Shown: positions 36,500 through 45,058 of the stretch, piece by piece | How the letters are laid out: every line of letters starts with the position of its first letter | How positions within the stretch are numbered: position 1 is the stretch's first letter | Translations under genes and position numbers: made by a program | From: Putridiphycobacter sp045107045 | Lineage (GTDB): Bacteria > Bacteroidota > Bacteroidia > Flavobacteriales_D > Crocinitomicaceae | DNA: 64,000 nt | Assembly (NCBI GenBank): GCA_045107045.1 | Contig: JBGCFR010000014.1 | Span: 1 to 64,000, forward strand | Reading direction: 5' to 3' | Notes under the pieces: model-generated | What the model saw: the letters and a program-made list of their open reading frames with translations, nothing else | Told to the model about the DNA's origin: nothing | The model's database searches: none

Positions 36500-38206
36500 T
36501 TATCTGTTTTTAGTGACTACAGGTTCAGTTTCCTCTTCTTTAAAAGGAATAATATAATCTTCAGTTTTACATAACCTCTTCTGTATGTCATAATACTTCC
36601 AAGATCCAGTTCTCTCTCCCTTTTCGTTGTACTGACCTACCATTTTTATGATTGATTGGTAATTTACTTGCTGCGGAGCACTTCTTCTATACCCACGGCT
36701 GGAATAATGATTTTGAATATCGTAAAACAACGGGAATAATTGCGTTTGATAGGCAAACTTTAGGTGTATGTAGTCCTTTTCAGCAAATGCTTCAAAGTGA
36801 ATTACTTTATTATCAGTATATGCTATTTTAATGGAATCATAACTTTCAGCTACTTTTTGATCGTTTAGGCTGTAAAAAATGGGATGAATTTCTGTTTCTA
36901 GAAATGGGTAGTTTTGATGTATCATACCATGAAAAGCATTCCTTGTTGCTCGTGTTTTTTTAGCCGAAAAGTCTTTATAATAAATCCAGTCACCTTCTTT
37001 TTTATATTCCACTAATGGTGGTGCATTATATAATCCAGTACCACTTTCTGGGTTCATATATGCCGTTTGATTTCTCCCCCTATGATTGCTTGTTTTTTGC
37101 AATTCTCTTGAAGTAATAGCAGCAGTATTCAATGCCGTTAATTCAATATTTTGAAACCACATTAAATTTCCAGGATTATGGACTCTTTCCATCCCACTAG
37201 CCAAAATTGACCCTCCTAAAGTATATACATCTGTCCACACTAAATTGGAATCTAAAGGCTTTCGAATGAACTTTAAAGCGCGGTCTAAATCGTAATTTGT
37301 TTTGGTTACTGCAGCACCATTTTTGAATAAAATTTCTTCTATGATTTCGCCTGCTTTATTGAATCGTTTTCTCACACCATTCAATTTATTATCTCTCCAG
37401 TTTTCAGTTCGACAAAGTTTATCCGTGCCTTGGTAATATTCTTTCCACTGGCCTGTGCGTTTTCCTTTATTAAAGAAACCAACTATCCAAGGCAATACTT
37501 CAGAGTAATTTTGCTCCCAACGGCCATGTAATATGCCATTTTTACCCTCGCCTTTGCACCATACTTTTCTTTTGGCTTTTTTGTCTCCTTTATTTTTATC
37601 AAAGTAACGCGTCACAAACTCTGGTTTTTGTGGAATTTCATATTTGTTCGGATCGTGCGCATTGTAAATAGGGTAATAATCATAAGCGCCTTGAATTAGT
37701 TTCAATTCTTCAACAGTTAAACCAGATTTTTTTTGCCAGTCAATAAGAGCAGTATCTTTTATCTCTTTTACCCAAGCGTAATTATTAGTTCTGGCAATGT
37801 GTTGCGCCAAATCTTCATACCCTGTTTTTTCTAATAGGTGTCCCACTGCACAATGGGTATTATATTCATCAATAAATACTGGAATCCGGTCTTCGCGATA
37901 GTTATTAACTGGAAATCTCTCTTCTATATTGTAAGCATCCAATAACTGAATGAGTTTAATGCGGTTTATCCTTTGCTTGTGCGTTAAAAATGTAGTTGGG
38001 TTCGATTTTAAAATAGGAATAACCTGCTCCAAATGAGTTTGAATATAGTCTGCATCAGAATGGAATTGATGAGCGTTTGCTTTTGGTATTTGAGAAACAT
38101 AATCTCTCCAATTGTAATTGAAATCAATTAATTGTTGCTGAAAATTCTTAGTTGCAAATATCTGAAATGACAGTGTGATTAATAATAATGTGATGAGTTT
38201 TTTCAT
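36500..38206 (-). CDS. Exported protein with CAVG-type N-terminal domain and MORN-like repeats
   Basis: The 568-residue protein has a signal peptide (MKKLITLLLITLSFQIFA). An N-terminal helical domain (about 20-190) contains FIDEYNTHCAVGHLLEKTGY and SGLTVEELKLIQGAYDYYP, a pattern shared by uncharacterised Bacteroidetes proteins. Around 225-310 and near 530-555 there are MORN-like turns (GEGKNGILHGRWEQNY, GKRTGQWKEYYQGTDK, GERTGSWKYYDIQKR). The function is unknown. It is probably periplasmic or surface-exposed and monocistronic, with its own terminator downstream. Confidence 0.7.
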   Translation of the reverse strand: MKKLITLLLITLSFQIFATKNFQQQLIDFNYNWRDYVSQIPKANAHQFHSDADYIQTHLEQVIPILKSNPTTFLTHKQRINRIKLIQLLDAYNIEERFPVNNYREDRIPVFIDEYNTHCAVGHLLEKTGYEDLAQHIARTNNYAWVKEIKDTALIDWQKKSGLTVEELKLIQGAYDYYPIYNAHDPNKYEIPQKPEFVTRYFDKNKGDKKAKRKVWCKGEGKNGILHGRWEQNYSEVLPWIVGFFNKGKRTGQWKEYYQGTDKLCRTENWRDNKLNGVRKRFNKAGEIIEEILFKNGAAVTKTNYDLDRALKFIRKPLDSNLVWTDVYTLGGSILASGMERVHNPGNLMWFQNIELTALNTAAITSRELQKTSNHRGRNQTAYMNPESGTGLYNAPPLVEYKKEGDWIYYKDFSAKKTRATRNAFHGMIHQNYPFLETEIHPIFYSLNDQKVAESYDSIKIAYTDNKVIHFEAFAEKDYIHLKFAYQTQLFPLFYDIQNHYSSRGYRRSAPQQVNYQSIIKMVGQYNEKGERTGSWKYYDIQKRLCKTEDYIIPFKEEETEPVVTKNR

Positions 38207-38347
38207 AATATCTATTTTTAGTGCTCAAAGGTGATTTATTTTGGCACTATTAAAAAGGACAAATGAGGCTGGGTGATTTTTGAATTAGGGAATAGTAAGG
38301 ATGATTGAGGATGGGTTTTTAGATAAAAATTATTACCACATGTTGGC

Positions 38348-38986
38348 TTATTCCTCCTCTAAATTTTCTACAATTCTCTCTAGAGCTTGTAAATGTTTGC
38401 CATACATCAACTTGGTCCACCCTATGGTCATTAAATAAAATACAGCTGCTAAAACTAAGTAACCACAAATCAGCATAGTAAATTCAAAGGTCGTAATGTC
38501 TAAAAACAACCATTTTTCGAATAAATCTGGATTGTACATTTTTCCTTCTGCGTTCCCTGTTAATAACGCAAATACTGCCGCCGGTAAAAGTAAAGTACTC
38601 GCTAATACAAAGGATTTATAAACTTGTAATGTCATTTTTGCCTTATACATAAACAATTGAATGGCATGAGTTGTGCTTTTTGTCATTGGGTCAACTTCTC
38701 TAAGAAAAATACTTAAGCGCACAGTATATACCATTATCATAACACATGTAATAAACATAAAAATAAGGTAAATGGCTTCTGGCTTTTTGTCTAGTTGAAT
38801 GAATGTAAATGGTGCAGCTAAAAATATGATTACACCTAGTAATTGGGTAATAATTTCTGACCGCATATTTCTTCTGATAGATGCTACAGGATTATTTTTT
38901 CCTTTACCCAAATCTATTTTTAGTTCTGTGTTCTTGTCCACTGATACATCTGCATTCATAGCTTCTTTTATATTATCAAAATTCAT
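38348..38986 (-). CDS. Four-helix membrane protein co-transcribed with an ECF sigma factor (putative anti-sigma)
   Basis: The 212-residue protein has a cytoplasmic N-terminus of about 45 residues (MNFDNIKEAMNADVSVDKN start). Four predicted transmembrane helices lie near 48-65, 72-92, 122-140 and 165-190, followed by a charged tail (LERIVENLEEE). It overlaps the upstream sigma-factor gene by 11 bp, so translational coupling is likely. By position it is a candidate anti-sigma factor or sensor. It lacks the usual ZAS/HxxxCxxC zinc motif and any FecR domain. Confidence 0.6.
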   Translation of the reverse strand: MNFDNIKEAMNADVSVDKNTELKIDLGKGKNNPVASIRRNMRSEIITQLLGVIIFLAAPFTFIQLDKKPEAIYLIFMFITCVMIMVYTVRLSIFLREVDPMTKSTTHAIQLFMYKAKMTLQVYKSFVLASTLLLPAAVFALLTGNAEGKMYNPDLFEKWLFLDITTFEFTMLICGYLVLAAVFYLMTIGWTKLMYGKHLQALERIVENLEEE

Positions 38987-39476
38987 AACCTTGTGTTTTA
39001 ATGATTGTCCTTAATTTATCTTTAGTACGTTTGAGTTTTACTCTGGTATTTACCTCCGAAAGCCCTAACTGTTTTGCAATTTCTTTTTGCGAATACCCTT
39101 CAACACTGTATAGAATAAGTGCTTTTTCAATTTCATTTAATGTCCGTACTGCCCTGTAAAAATGGTCTAGTTGCTCATTTTTCGTAGTATCGATTTCTTC
39201 AGCTTTTTCATATTGTTTTTCGGTCAGTAAAACTGAAAAAGGTCTTTTCTTTTTCTGTTTAAAAAAAGTGATGGCCGTATTAACTGATACGCGGTACATC
39301 CATGAAGAAAATTGACTATTACCTTTAAAATTTGGATACGATTTCCAAAGCTGAAATAGAATTTCCTGCTGCATATCTTCTTGGTCAGATTGAGTATCCA
39401 TATATATTTTAGATACTTTCACCAAGATGCCTTTGTGTGGTTTAATGAGCGCTATAAATTCTTTTTCTTTTATCAC
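38976..39476 (-). CDS. ECF RNA polymerase sigma factor
   Basis: The 166-residue protein starts at GTG 39476. It has a sigma-2 region with SDQEDMQQEILFQLWKSYPNF and FSSWMYRVSVNTAITFFKQ. Its sigma-4 region, LNEIEKALILYSVEGYSQKE through KQLGLSEVNTRVKLKRTKDK, is a helix-turn-helix for -35 recognition. It is the first gene of a two-gene unit with the four-helix membrane protein, overlapping it by 11 bp. A perfect inverted repeat lies 54 bp upstream of its start. Confidence 0.88.
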   Translation of the reverse strand: MIKEKEFIALIKPHKGILVKVSKIYMDTQSDQEDMQQEILFQLWKSYPNFKGNSQFSSWMYRVSVNTAITFFKQKKKRPFSVLLTEKQYEKAEEIDTTKNEQLDHFYRAVRTLNEIEKALILYSVEGYSQKEIAKQLGLSEVNTRVKLKRTKDKLRTIIKTQGYEF

Positions 39477-39530
39477 TTACTGTAAAACTAATATGTTCTC
39501 TTTTAGTAGGTATTTAATTAATCAGGAATG

Positions 39531-39555
39531 TTACAATAGGGGAAAAATATTGTAA
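39531..39555. promoter_or_regulatory. Inverted repeat upstream of the ECF sigma gene
   Basis: TTACAATA (39531-39538) and TATTGTAA (39548-39555) are perfect 8-bp arms with a 9-base spacer GGGGAAAAA. It sits in the 266-bp divergent gap between the sigma gene (start 39476, minus) and the LRR gene (start 39743, plus), closer to the former. The rest of this gap holds no other recognised feature. It is a possible operator. Confidence 0.4.
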
Positions 39556-39742
39556 TAATTTATATTCTTCAATACCATACTCTCATTCAAGAATCACTCT
39601 TATAACTATTTGTTTAATAGGGTTTAAAACTATAAAATAAGTCTTCTGTTTTTCGGTTTCAAATTTTGATTTGGCAACCGTTGTTTATTACTGAACGTTT
39701 AGTTGTCACCACAAGCCCTTACTTCACAATAAAATAAATCCT

Positions 39743-42301
39743 ATGAAAAATTTATACTTAGTATTACTTTTTGTTTTATCAACCATTTCTCTTCAGGCTC
39801 AGTTCGTAACCATTACAGATACTGCTTTTGTCACTTTTTTACATAATAATTATCCAGCATGTATGAACGGAAATCAGATGGATACAACTTGTTCTGGCAT
39901 TACTAATACAACATTAGTGAATTGTTCGGATAAGGGAATTTTAGATTTGGAAGGCTTGCAATATTTTGATAATTTATTTTTGGTAAATGCTAGCTCAAAT
40001 GATCTTACCAACCTCCCTGCTCTAACCCAACCCTCTTTAGTAAACATTACGGTTAACTATAATAATTTAACAACAATTCCGGCATTGCCGCCGAATCTTT
40101 TAGTTCTGAATATCCGCCGAAACCCAAATTTATCGAGTATTCCAGTTTTACCTCTCTCTTTAACGAGTTATTATGGCGGTGAAACACCTAATTTGCCTAT
40201 GCCCACATTTCATGCAGGATTAGAAACTATATGGGTTCCAGATAGTGATTTATCAGCAATGCCGACTTTACCAAATACAGTAACGAATTTTAATATTTCT
40301 AATAATGAAAATTTAAACGTAATTGCTTCAAATTCTCTTCCTCCAAGTTTAACAACTTTAGGTGTAAACAATTGTGGATTATCTGTGTTGCCTGTTCTTC
40401 CACCAAATCTTGAAAATTTGAGTTGCGGTTTTAATGATATTTCTTCATATGGCACACTGCCTGCAACGCTAAAAGACCTTTATATTTCGTATTGCCCAAA
40501 TATTACACAGTTAGTCAACTTACCTGACTCCATGACTAAGATTCAGGCCTCAGATTGTAATATTAATTATATAGATGCTTTGCCGCTTCATGTTTCAAGT
40601 TTTATAAATCTCAGCAATAATCAATTAACGTCTATTCCGAATTTTCCTGACGGGATTGGTCTAATTGACCTGGATGATAATAATATCTCTAGTATTCCTG
40701 ATTTTCCGTCAACACTGAATACTTTAAGAATGGAAAATAATAATATGAGTTGTTGGCCAGTTTTTCCTAACTTGAGTTCTGTTCAAATACAAGGAAATCC
40801 GTTTCAATGTATTCCTAATTATGTAATTGGTATGACAGTTTGGACTTTCCTAGATACCATGCCAATCTGTAATTTTGCAAATTCCACGACTAATCCACAA
40901 GGTTGCCCAACAGGTGAAGGTATTGATGGAAATCTTTTTGAAGACATAGCGCTTGACTGCAACTATGCAGGCGCAGAGACACCAATCAAAAACACTCAAA
41001 TTAAATTATATGACGCTGGTGGAACATTGCTTGAAACAACTTCTTCAGGCCAGTCGGGTCGATACTTTTTGTCAACATCTAATAATGGGACTTATGATGT
41101 GATTGTTGATACAGTGAATAAGCCGTTTACGAATAGCTGCGTATTTCCAGGAGTTGATTCATTAGTAACCATTTCTGCAACAGATAGTTTAATTGAGGAA
41201 GTAGACTTTGGCTTTGTTTGTAATCCAGGTTTTGATCTAGGCGTACTTGGTATAAATACAGATGGATGGGTTTTTCCAGGACAAGCTCATAGCCTTACTG
41301 TGAGTGCTGGTGATTTATCACAATGGTATGGCCTAAATTGTGCAGCTGGCACAAGTGGGTCAGTAGCAATAACAGTGATCGGACCAGTCTCCTACATAGG
41401 TGCACCAGCATCAGCGTTAACTCCAGCAGTGAGTGGATCAACATATACATATACTATTTCTGATTTTGGAAATGTATCTCTTCATCAAGATTTTAAGTTA
41501 AATTTTGAAACCGATACAACTGCCCAAGCTGGAGATTCAATCTGCGTGACTGTATTAGTAACACCTTTAACTGGAGATGTGAATCCAATTAATAATAATT
41601 ATACCTCTTGTTATGAAGTGATCAATTCATATGATCCTAACGATAAACAAGTGTATCCAACAATTGTTGAGCCTGGCTATGATGATTGGTTAACCTATAC
41701 AATCCGTTTTCAAAATACTGGTACCGCGCCTGCTTTTAATATTAGGTTAGAAGATACTTTGTCTAGCTTACTTGACTATGAAACGTTTGAAGTAATAGGA
41801 TACAAACACTCAAATTCTTACAATCTAATTAATGATAGATTAATCATTTATTTTCCAAACATTATGTTGCCAGATAGCACAACAAATGAGCCGGCATCAA
41901 AAGGATTTTTCCAGTACAGAATTAAACCGATTTTAGGTTTGCAAAACGGCACTGAAATTGAAAACAAAGCCTATATTTTCTTTGATTATAATGACCCTAT
42001 TATTACCAATACTGCCATAACATCATATAAAATCAATGATTTAAGTGTTGGAAATGTTCTGTCAAATCGGTTTATGGTGTTCCCAAATCCATCAACAGGT
42101 CAGTTTTACTTAAAAATGGATGGTGAATACGAAGTGAATGCCATTGAAGCGTATGACATGATGGGAAAATTGATTCCAGTAACTTATGATAAAAATAGCA
42201 ATTTAACTGAAATTAGAGTAATGAATGATACAAAAGGCTTATGCTTTATCAACGTAATTACTGATCAAGGCATCATCTCTAAAAAGATGTTTATTGAGTA
42301 A
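39743..42301 (+). CDS. LRR surface protein with T9SS type A sorting domain (tandem paralogue 1)
   Basis: The 852-residue secreted protein has a signal peptide to about residue 20 (SLQAQ). An N-terminal unit (FVTITDTAFVTFLHNNYP) is followed by about 13 short leucine-rich repeats (about 60-370) of a Pro-rich, IpaH-like pattern (LPPNLLVLNIRRN, LSNNQLTSIPNFP). An SdrD-B-like Ig module (about 390-500) precedes a conserved-repeat domain (about 625-760, SYDPNDKQVYP and DWLTYTIRFQNTGTAPAF). The C-terminal T9SS domain runs from FMVFPNPSTGQFYLKM to KKMFIE. It is probably involved in protein-protein contacts at the surface. The next gene is a same-length paralogue 80 bp away. Confidence 0.88.
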   Translation: MKNLYLVLLFVLSTISLQAQFVTITDTAFVTFLHNNYPACMNGNQMDTTCSGITNTTLVNCSDKGILDLEGLQYFDNLFLVNASSNDLTNLPALTQPSLVNITVNYNNLTTIPALPPNLLVLNIRRNPNLSSIPVLPLSLTSYYGGETPNLPMPTFHAGLETIWVPDSDLSAMPTLPNTVTNFNISNNENLNVIASNSLPPSLTTLGVNNCGLSVLPVLPPNLENLSCGFNDISSYGTLPATLKDLYISYCPNITQLVNLPDSMTKIQASDCNINYIDALPLHVSSFINLSNNQLTSIPNFPDGIGLIDLDDNNISSIPDFPSTLNTLRMENNNMSCWPVFPNLSSVQIQGNPFQCIPNYVIGMTVWTFLDTMPICNFANSTTNPQGCPTGEGIDGNLFEDIALDCNYAGAETPIKNTQIKLYDAGGTLLETTSSGQSGRYFLSTSNNGTYDVIVDTVNKPFTNSCVFPGVDSLVTISATDSLIEEVDFGFVCNPGFDLGVLGINTDGWVFPGQAHSLTVSAGDLSQWYGLNCAAGTSGSVAITVIGPVSYIGAPASALTPAVSGSTYTYTISDFGNVSLHQDFKLNFETDTTAQAGDSICVTVLVTPLTGDVNPINNNYTSCYEVINSYDPNDKQVYPTIVEPGYDDWLTYTIRFQNTGTAPAFNIRLEDTLSSLLDYETFEVIGYKHSNSYNLINDRLIIYFPNIMLPDSTTNEPASKGFFQYRIKPILGLQNGTEIENKAYIFFDYNDPIITNTAITSYKINDLSVGNVLSNRFMVFPNPSTGQFYLKMDGEYEVNAIEAYDMMGKLIPVTYDKNSNLTEIRVMNDTKGLCFINVITDQGIISKKMFIE

Positions 42302-42381
42302 GTTATTTGTGACAGTTGAACTCGTATTTGACAATGAATAAATTATTAAGTATATTTGGTTGATTATCAAATGAAGCCCAT

Positions 42382-44940
42382 ATGAAAAACATATATCTAT
42401 TTATCATTTTCGTTTTTTCTGTTTCGTTATCAAATGCACAATTTGTGACTATTCCGGATGCTAATTTTGTCATATTTCTAGAAAATACCTTTCCTGCATG
42501 TATGACAGGCAATCAAATGGATACCACTTGTAATGGAATAGTTAATGCTACTGCAATAAATTGTTCGAATTTGGGGATCAGTAGTTTAGATGGGATTCAA
42601 TATTTTGATAACTTGCTTGAATTAAAAGCAAGTAGTAATTCCTTAACAACTTTGCCTAACCTTACAAATTCTAGCTTAGTAAGCTTAGAGTTAAATGGAA
42701 ATCAATTCGTAACTATAACTAGTAATCAATTCCCACCTAATTTACAAAAATTAAAAGTTTCGTCTAATCAAAATTTAACATCTATAGCGGTATTACCTTT
42801 ATCTTTAATAGAATTTAATGCTGGAAACTCACCTAATTTAGCATTGCCTTTTTTTCATAACGGATTGGAAGTTATAAACTTACCGGGCTGTAATTTGACA
42901 ACTGTGCCCCAGTTGCCAAATACACTGTTAAATCTTTTTTTAGAAGATAACCCTTTAGTTAGTATTGCTGCATCCAGTTTACCAAATAGCTTATTAGGTC
43001 TCTCAATTGGAAATTGTGATTTGAACCAATTGCCTAGTTTACCTCCAAATCTTGATTTTTTAAATTGTAATCAAAACAATTTTACAACCATATCTAATTT
43101 GCCGTCAACATTAACAAAACTGTTTGCGAGCAATAACCCAAATTTAACGACAGTTTCGAATTTACCTGATTCTATGGTAAATCTAATTATAGAAAATTGT
43201 GCATTAACTTCAATTGATACTATTCCGACAATTTGTTCTAATCTGTTAAACTTAGCAAATAATAATTTGACCCATATTCCAAATTTCCCTCAAAATGTGC
43301 TTCAAATAAAGCTTGGAGACAATGATATTTCTAGTATTCCCAACTTTCCGTCTAGTCTTTCCATTTTTCTGATGCCAAATAATAATATTTCTTGTTGGCC
43401 AATTTTTCCAAATTTACTAACTATCAATATCCAAGGAAATCCATTTTTGTGTATCCCTAACTATATCCTTTCAATGAGTGTTTGGCCATCTTTGAATACA
43501 GTTCCAATCTGTAATCTTGGAAATTTGAGTACAAACCCTCTTGGTTGTCAAGTAGGATATGGAATACGAGGTAATTTATTTAAAGATGATTTGTTAGATT
43601 GTCAATTTGCGGGTTGGGAATCACCATTGGTCAATGCACAAGTTAAATTATATGATACCAATGGAGTACTAGTTGAGACAACTTCTTCTACTCCTACTGG
43701 AGATTATTTTTTAACAACTTCAAATTTTGGAATTTACAGTGTTGAGATTGATACTGTTAATAAATCATTTGCGACGAGTTGCGCTTTTCCAGGAGCGGAC
43801 TCACTAGTTACACTCTCTGCTTTAGATACTGTAATTCATGGAGTGGATTTCGGCTTTATTTGTAGACCAGGTTTTGACGTTGGTGTACATTCTGTCAATA
43901 CAAATGGGTGGGTTTCACCAGGCCAAGACCATACTCTTAATGTTTCTGCTGGCGATTTATCACAGTGGCATGGCTTTAATTGTGGCTCTGTAGGAGGGAC
44001 AGTTTCAATTACAGTTAATGGACCTGTCGTTTATACAGGAATCCCGGCATTATCATTGACACCAACAGTTAACGGCTCAACCTATACCTATACAATTGCT
44101 AATTTTGGGACCGCAAGTATCTTTCAATTTTTTAGGCTAAATTTCCAAACGGATTCATTGGCACAATCAGGAGATTCAATTTGTGTAACTGTAGATGTTA
44201 CACCTTTACTTGGAGATGTTAATCCTTCTAATAATACATACTCTTTTTGTTATAACGTGGTTAATTCTTATGACCCTAATGATAAGCAAGTGTACCCTAA
44301 AACTGTTTCCCCTGATTATGATGATTGGTTAACGTATACTATCCGTTTTCAAAATACAGGTACAGCTCCAGCTTTTATTGTTATACTGGAAGATACTTTA
44401 TCCAGTTTATTAGATTATGAAACGTTTGAGGTAATTGGCTACAAGCACCCCAATTCTTATAATTTGATTGATGACCGATTAGTTGTTTATTTTCCAAACA
44501 TTATGTTACCAGATAGCGCAAGTGACTTTCAGGAATCAATAGGTTATTTCCAATACCGAATTAAGCCTATTTCAGGTTTGCAACATGGGACCGAAATTGA
44601 AAACAAAGCCTATATTTTCTTTGATTATAATGACCCAATTATTACCAATACTGCAATTACCTCATATATTCAGGCAGATCTATCTATCGGAAACTTAAAT
44701 AGTAATCAGTTTGTGGTCTTTCCAAATCCAAGTACAGGTCAATTTTACTTGAAAATGGATGGAGATTACACAGTTAGTGCAATTGAAGTTTATAATATGA
44801 TGGGGCAAACTATCCCAGTCAATTATACTCAGAACACTAATCTAACAGAAATAGAAGTCTTAAATAATACTAAGGGCTTCTGCCTTATTAATATCATTAC
44901 AAATCAAGGCATCATCTCTAAAAAGATGTTTATTGAATAG
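42382..44940 (+). CDS. LRR surface protein with T9SS type A sorting domain (tandem paralogue 2)
   Basis: The 852-residue protein has exactly the same length and architecture as the gene just upstream: signal peptide (SLSNAQ), PDANFVIFLENTFPACM unit, Pro-rich LRRs, Ig-like module, SYDPNDKQVYPKTV domain and T9SS end (FVVFPNPSTGQFYLKM to KKMFIE). The LRR surface differs widely between the two. The 3' third is close to identical in places, including a shared 44-base exact run (near 44592-44635). This is a tandem duplication with diversification of the putative binding face. Each copy probably displays a different ligand specificity. Confidence 0.88.
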   Translation: MKNIYLFIIFVFSVSLSNAQFVTIPDANFVIFLENTFPACMTGNQMDTTCNGIVNATAINCSNLGISSLDGIQYFDNLLELKASSNSLTTLPNLTNSSLVSLELNGNQFVTITSNQFPPNLQKLKVSSNQNLTSIAVLPLSLIEFNAGNSPNLALPFFHNGLEVINLPGCNLTTVPQLPNTLLNLFLEDNPLVSIAASSLPNSLLGLSIGNCDLNQLPSLPPNLDFLNCNQNNFTTISNLPSTLTKLFASNNPNLTTVSNLPDSMVNLIIENCALTSIDTIPTICSNLLNLANNNLTHIPNFPQNVLQIKLGDNDISSIPNFPSSLSIFLMPNNNISCWPIFPNLLTINIQGNPFLCIPNYILSMSVWPSLNTVPICNLGNLSTNPLGCQVGYGIRGNLFKDDLLDCQFAGWESPLVNAQVKLYDTNGVLVETTSSTPTGDYFLTTSNFGIYSVEIDTVNKSFATSCAFPGADSLVTLSALDTVIHGVDFGFICRPGFDVGVHSVNTNGWVSPGQDHTLNVSAGDLSQWHGFNCGSVGGTVSITVNGPVVYTGIPALSLTPTVNGSTYTYTIANFGTASIFQFFRLNFQTDSLAQSGDSICVTVDVTPLLGDVNPSNNTYSFCYNVVNSYDPNDKQVYPKTVSPDYDDWLTYTIRFQNTGTAPAFIVILEDTLSSLLDYETFEVIGYKHPNSYNLIDDRLVVYFPNIMLPDSASDFQESIGYFQYRIKPISGLQHGTEIENKAYIFFDYNDPIITNTAITSYIQADLSIGNLNSNQFVVFPNPSTGQFYLKMDGDYTVSAIEVYNMMGQTIPVNYTQNTNLTEIEVLNNTKGFCLINIITNQGIISKKMFIE

Positions 44941-45058
44941 TTTTTAAAGCTATTATAAATCATAAAAATTGATTGTACTATTTGCTTAGAACTGAGATTG
45001 CATATTCTTCAACCAGTGAATTGTCTAGTTTTTGCTTATATTTGAGGGAACCCAATTC

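Noticed and set aside
39535..39545. ATAGGGGAA upstream of the first LRR gene as another ECF site
   Set aside because: The TA after the G run is absent, no CGWC follows at 14 bases, and it is the loop of an inverted repeat.
39743..44940. Mobile element carrying the LRR gene pair
   Set aside because: No transposase, terminal inverted repeats or target duplications are visible. Simple tandem duplication explains the arrangement.
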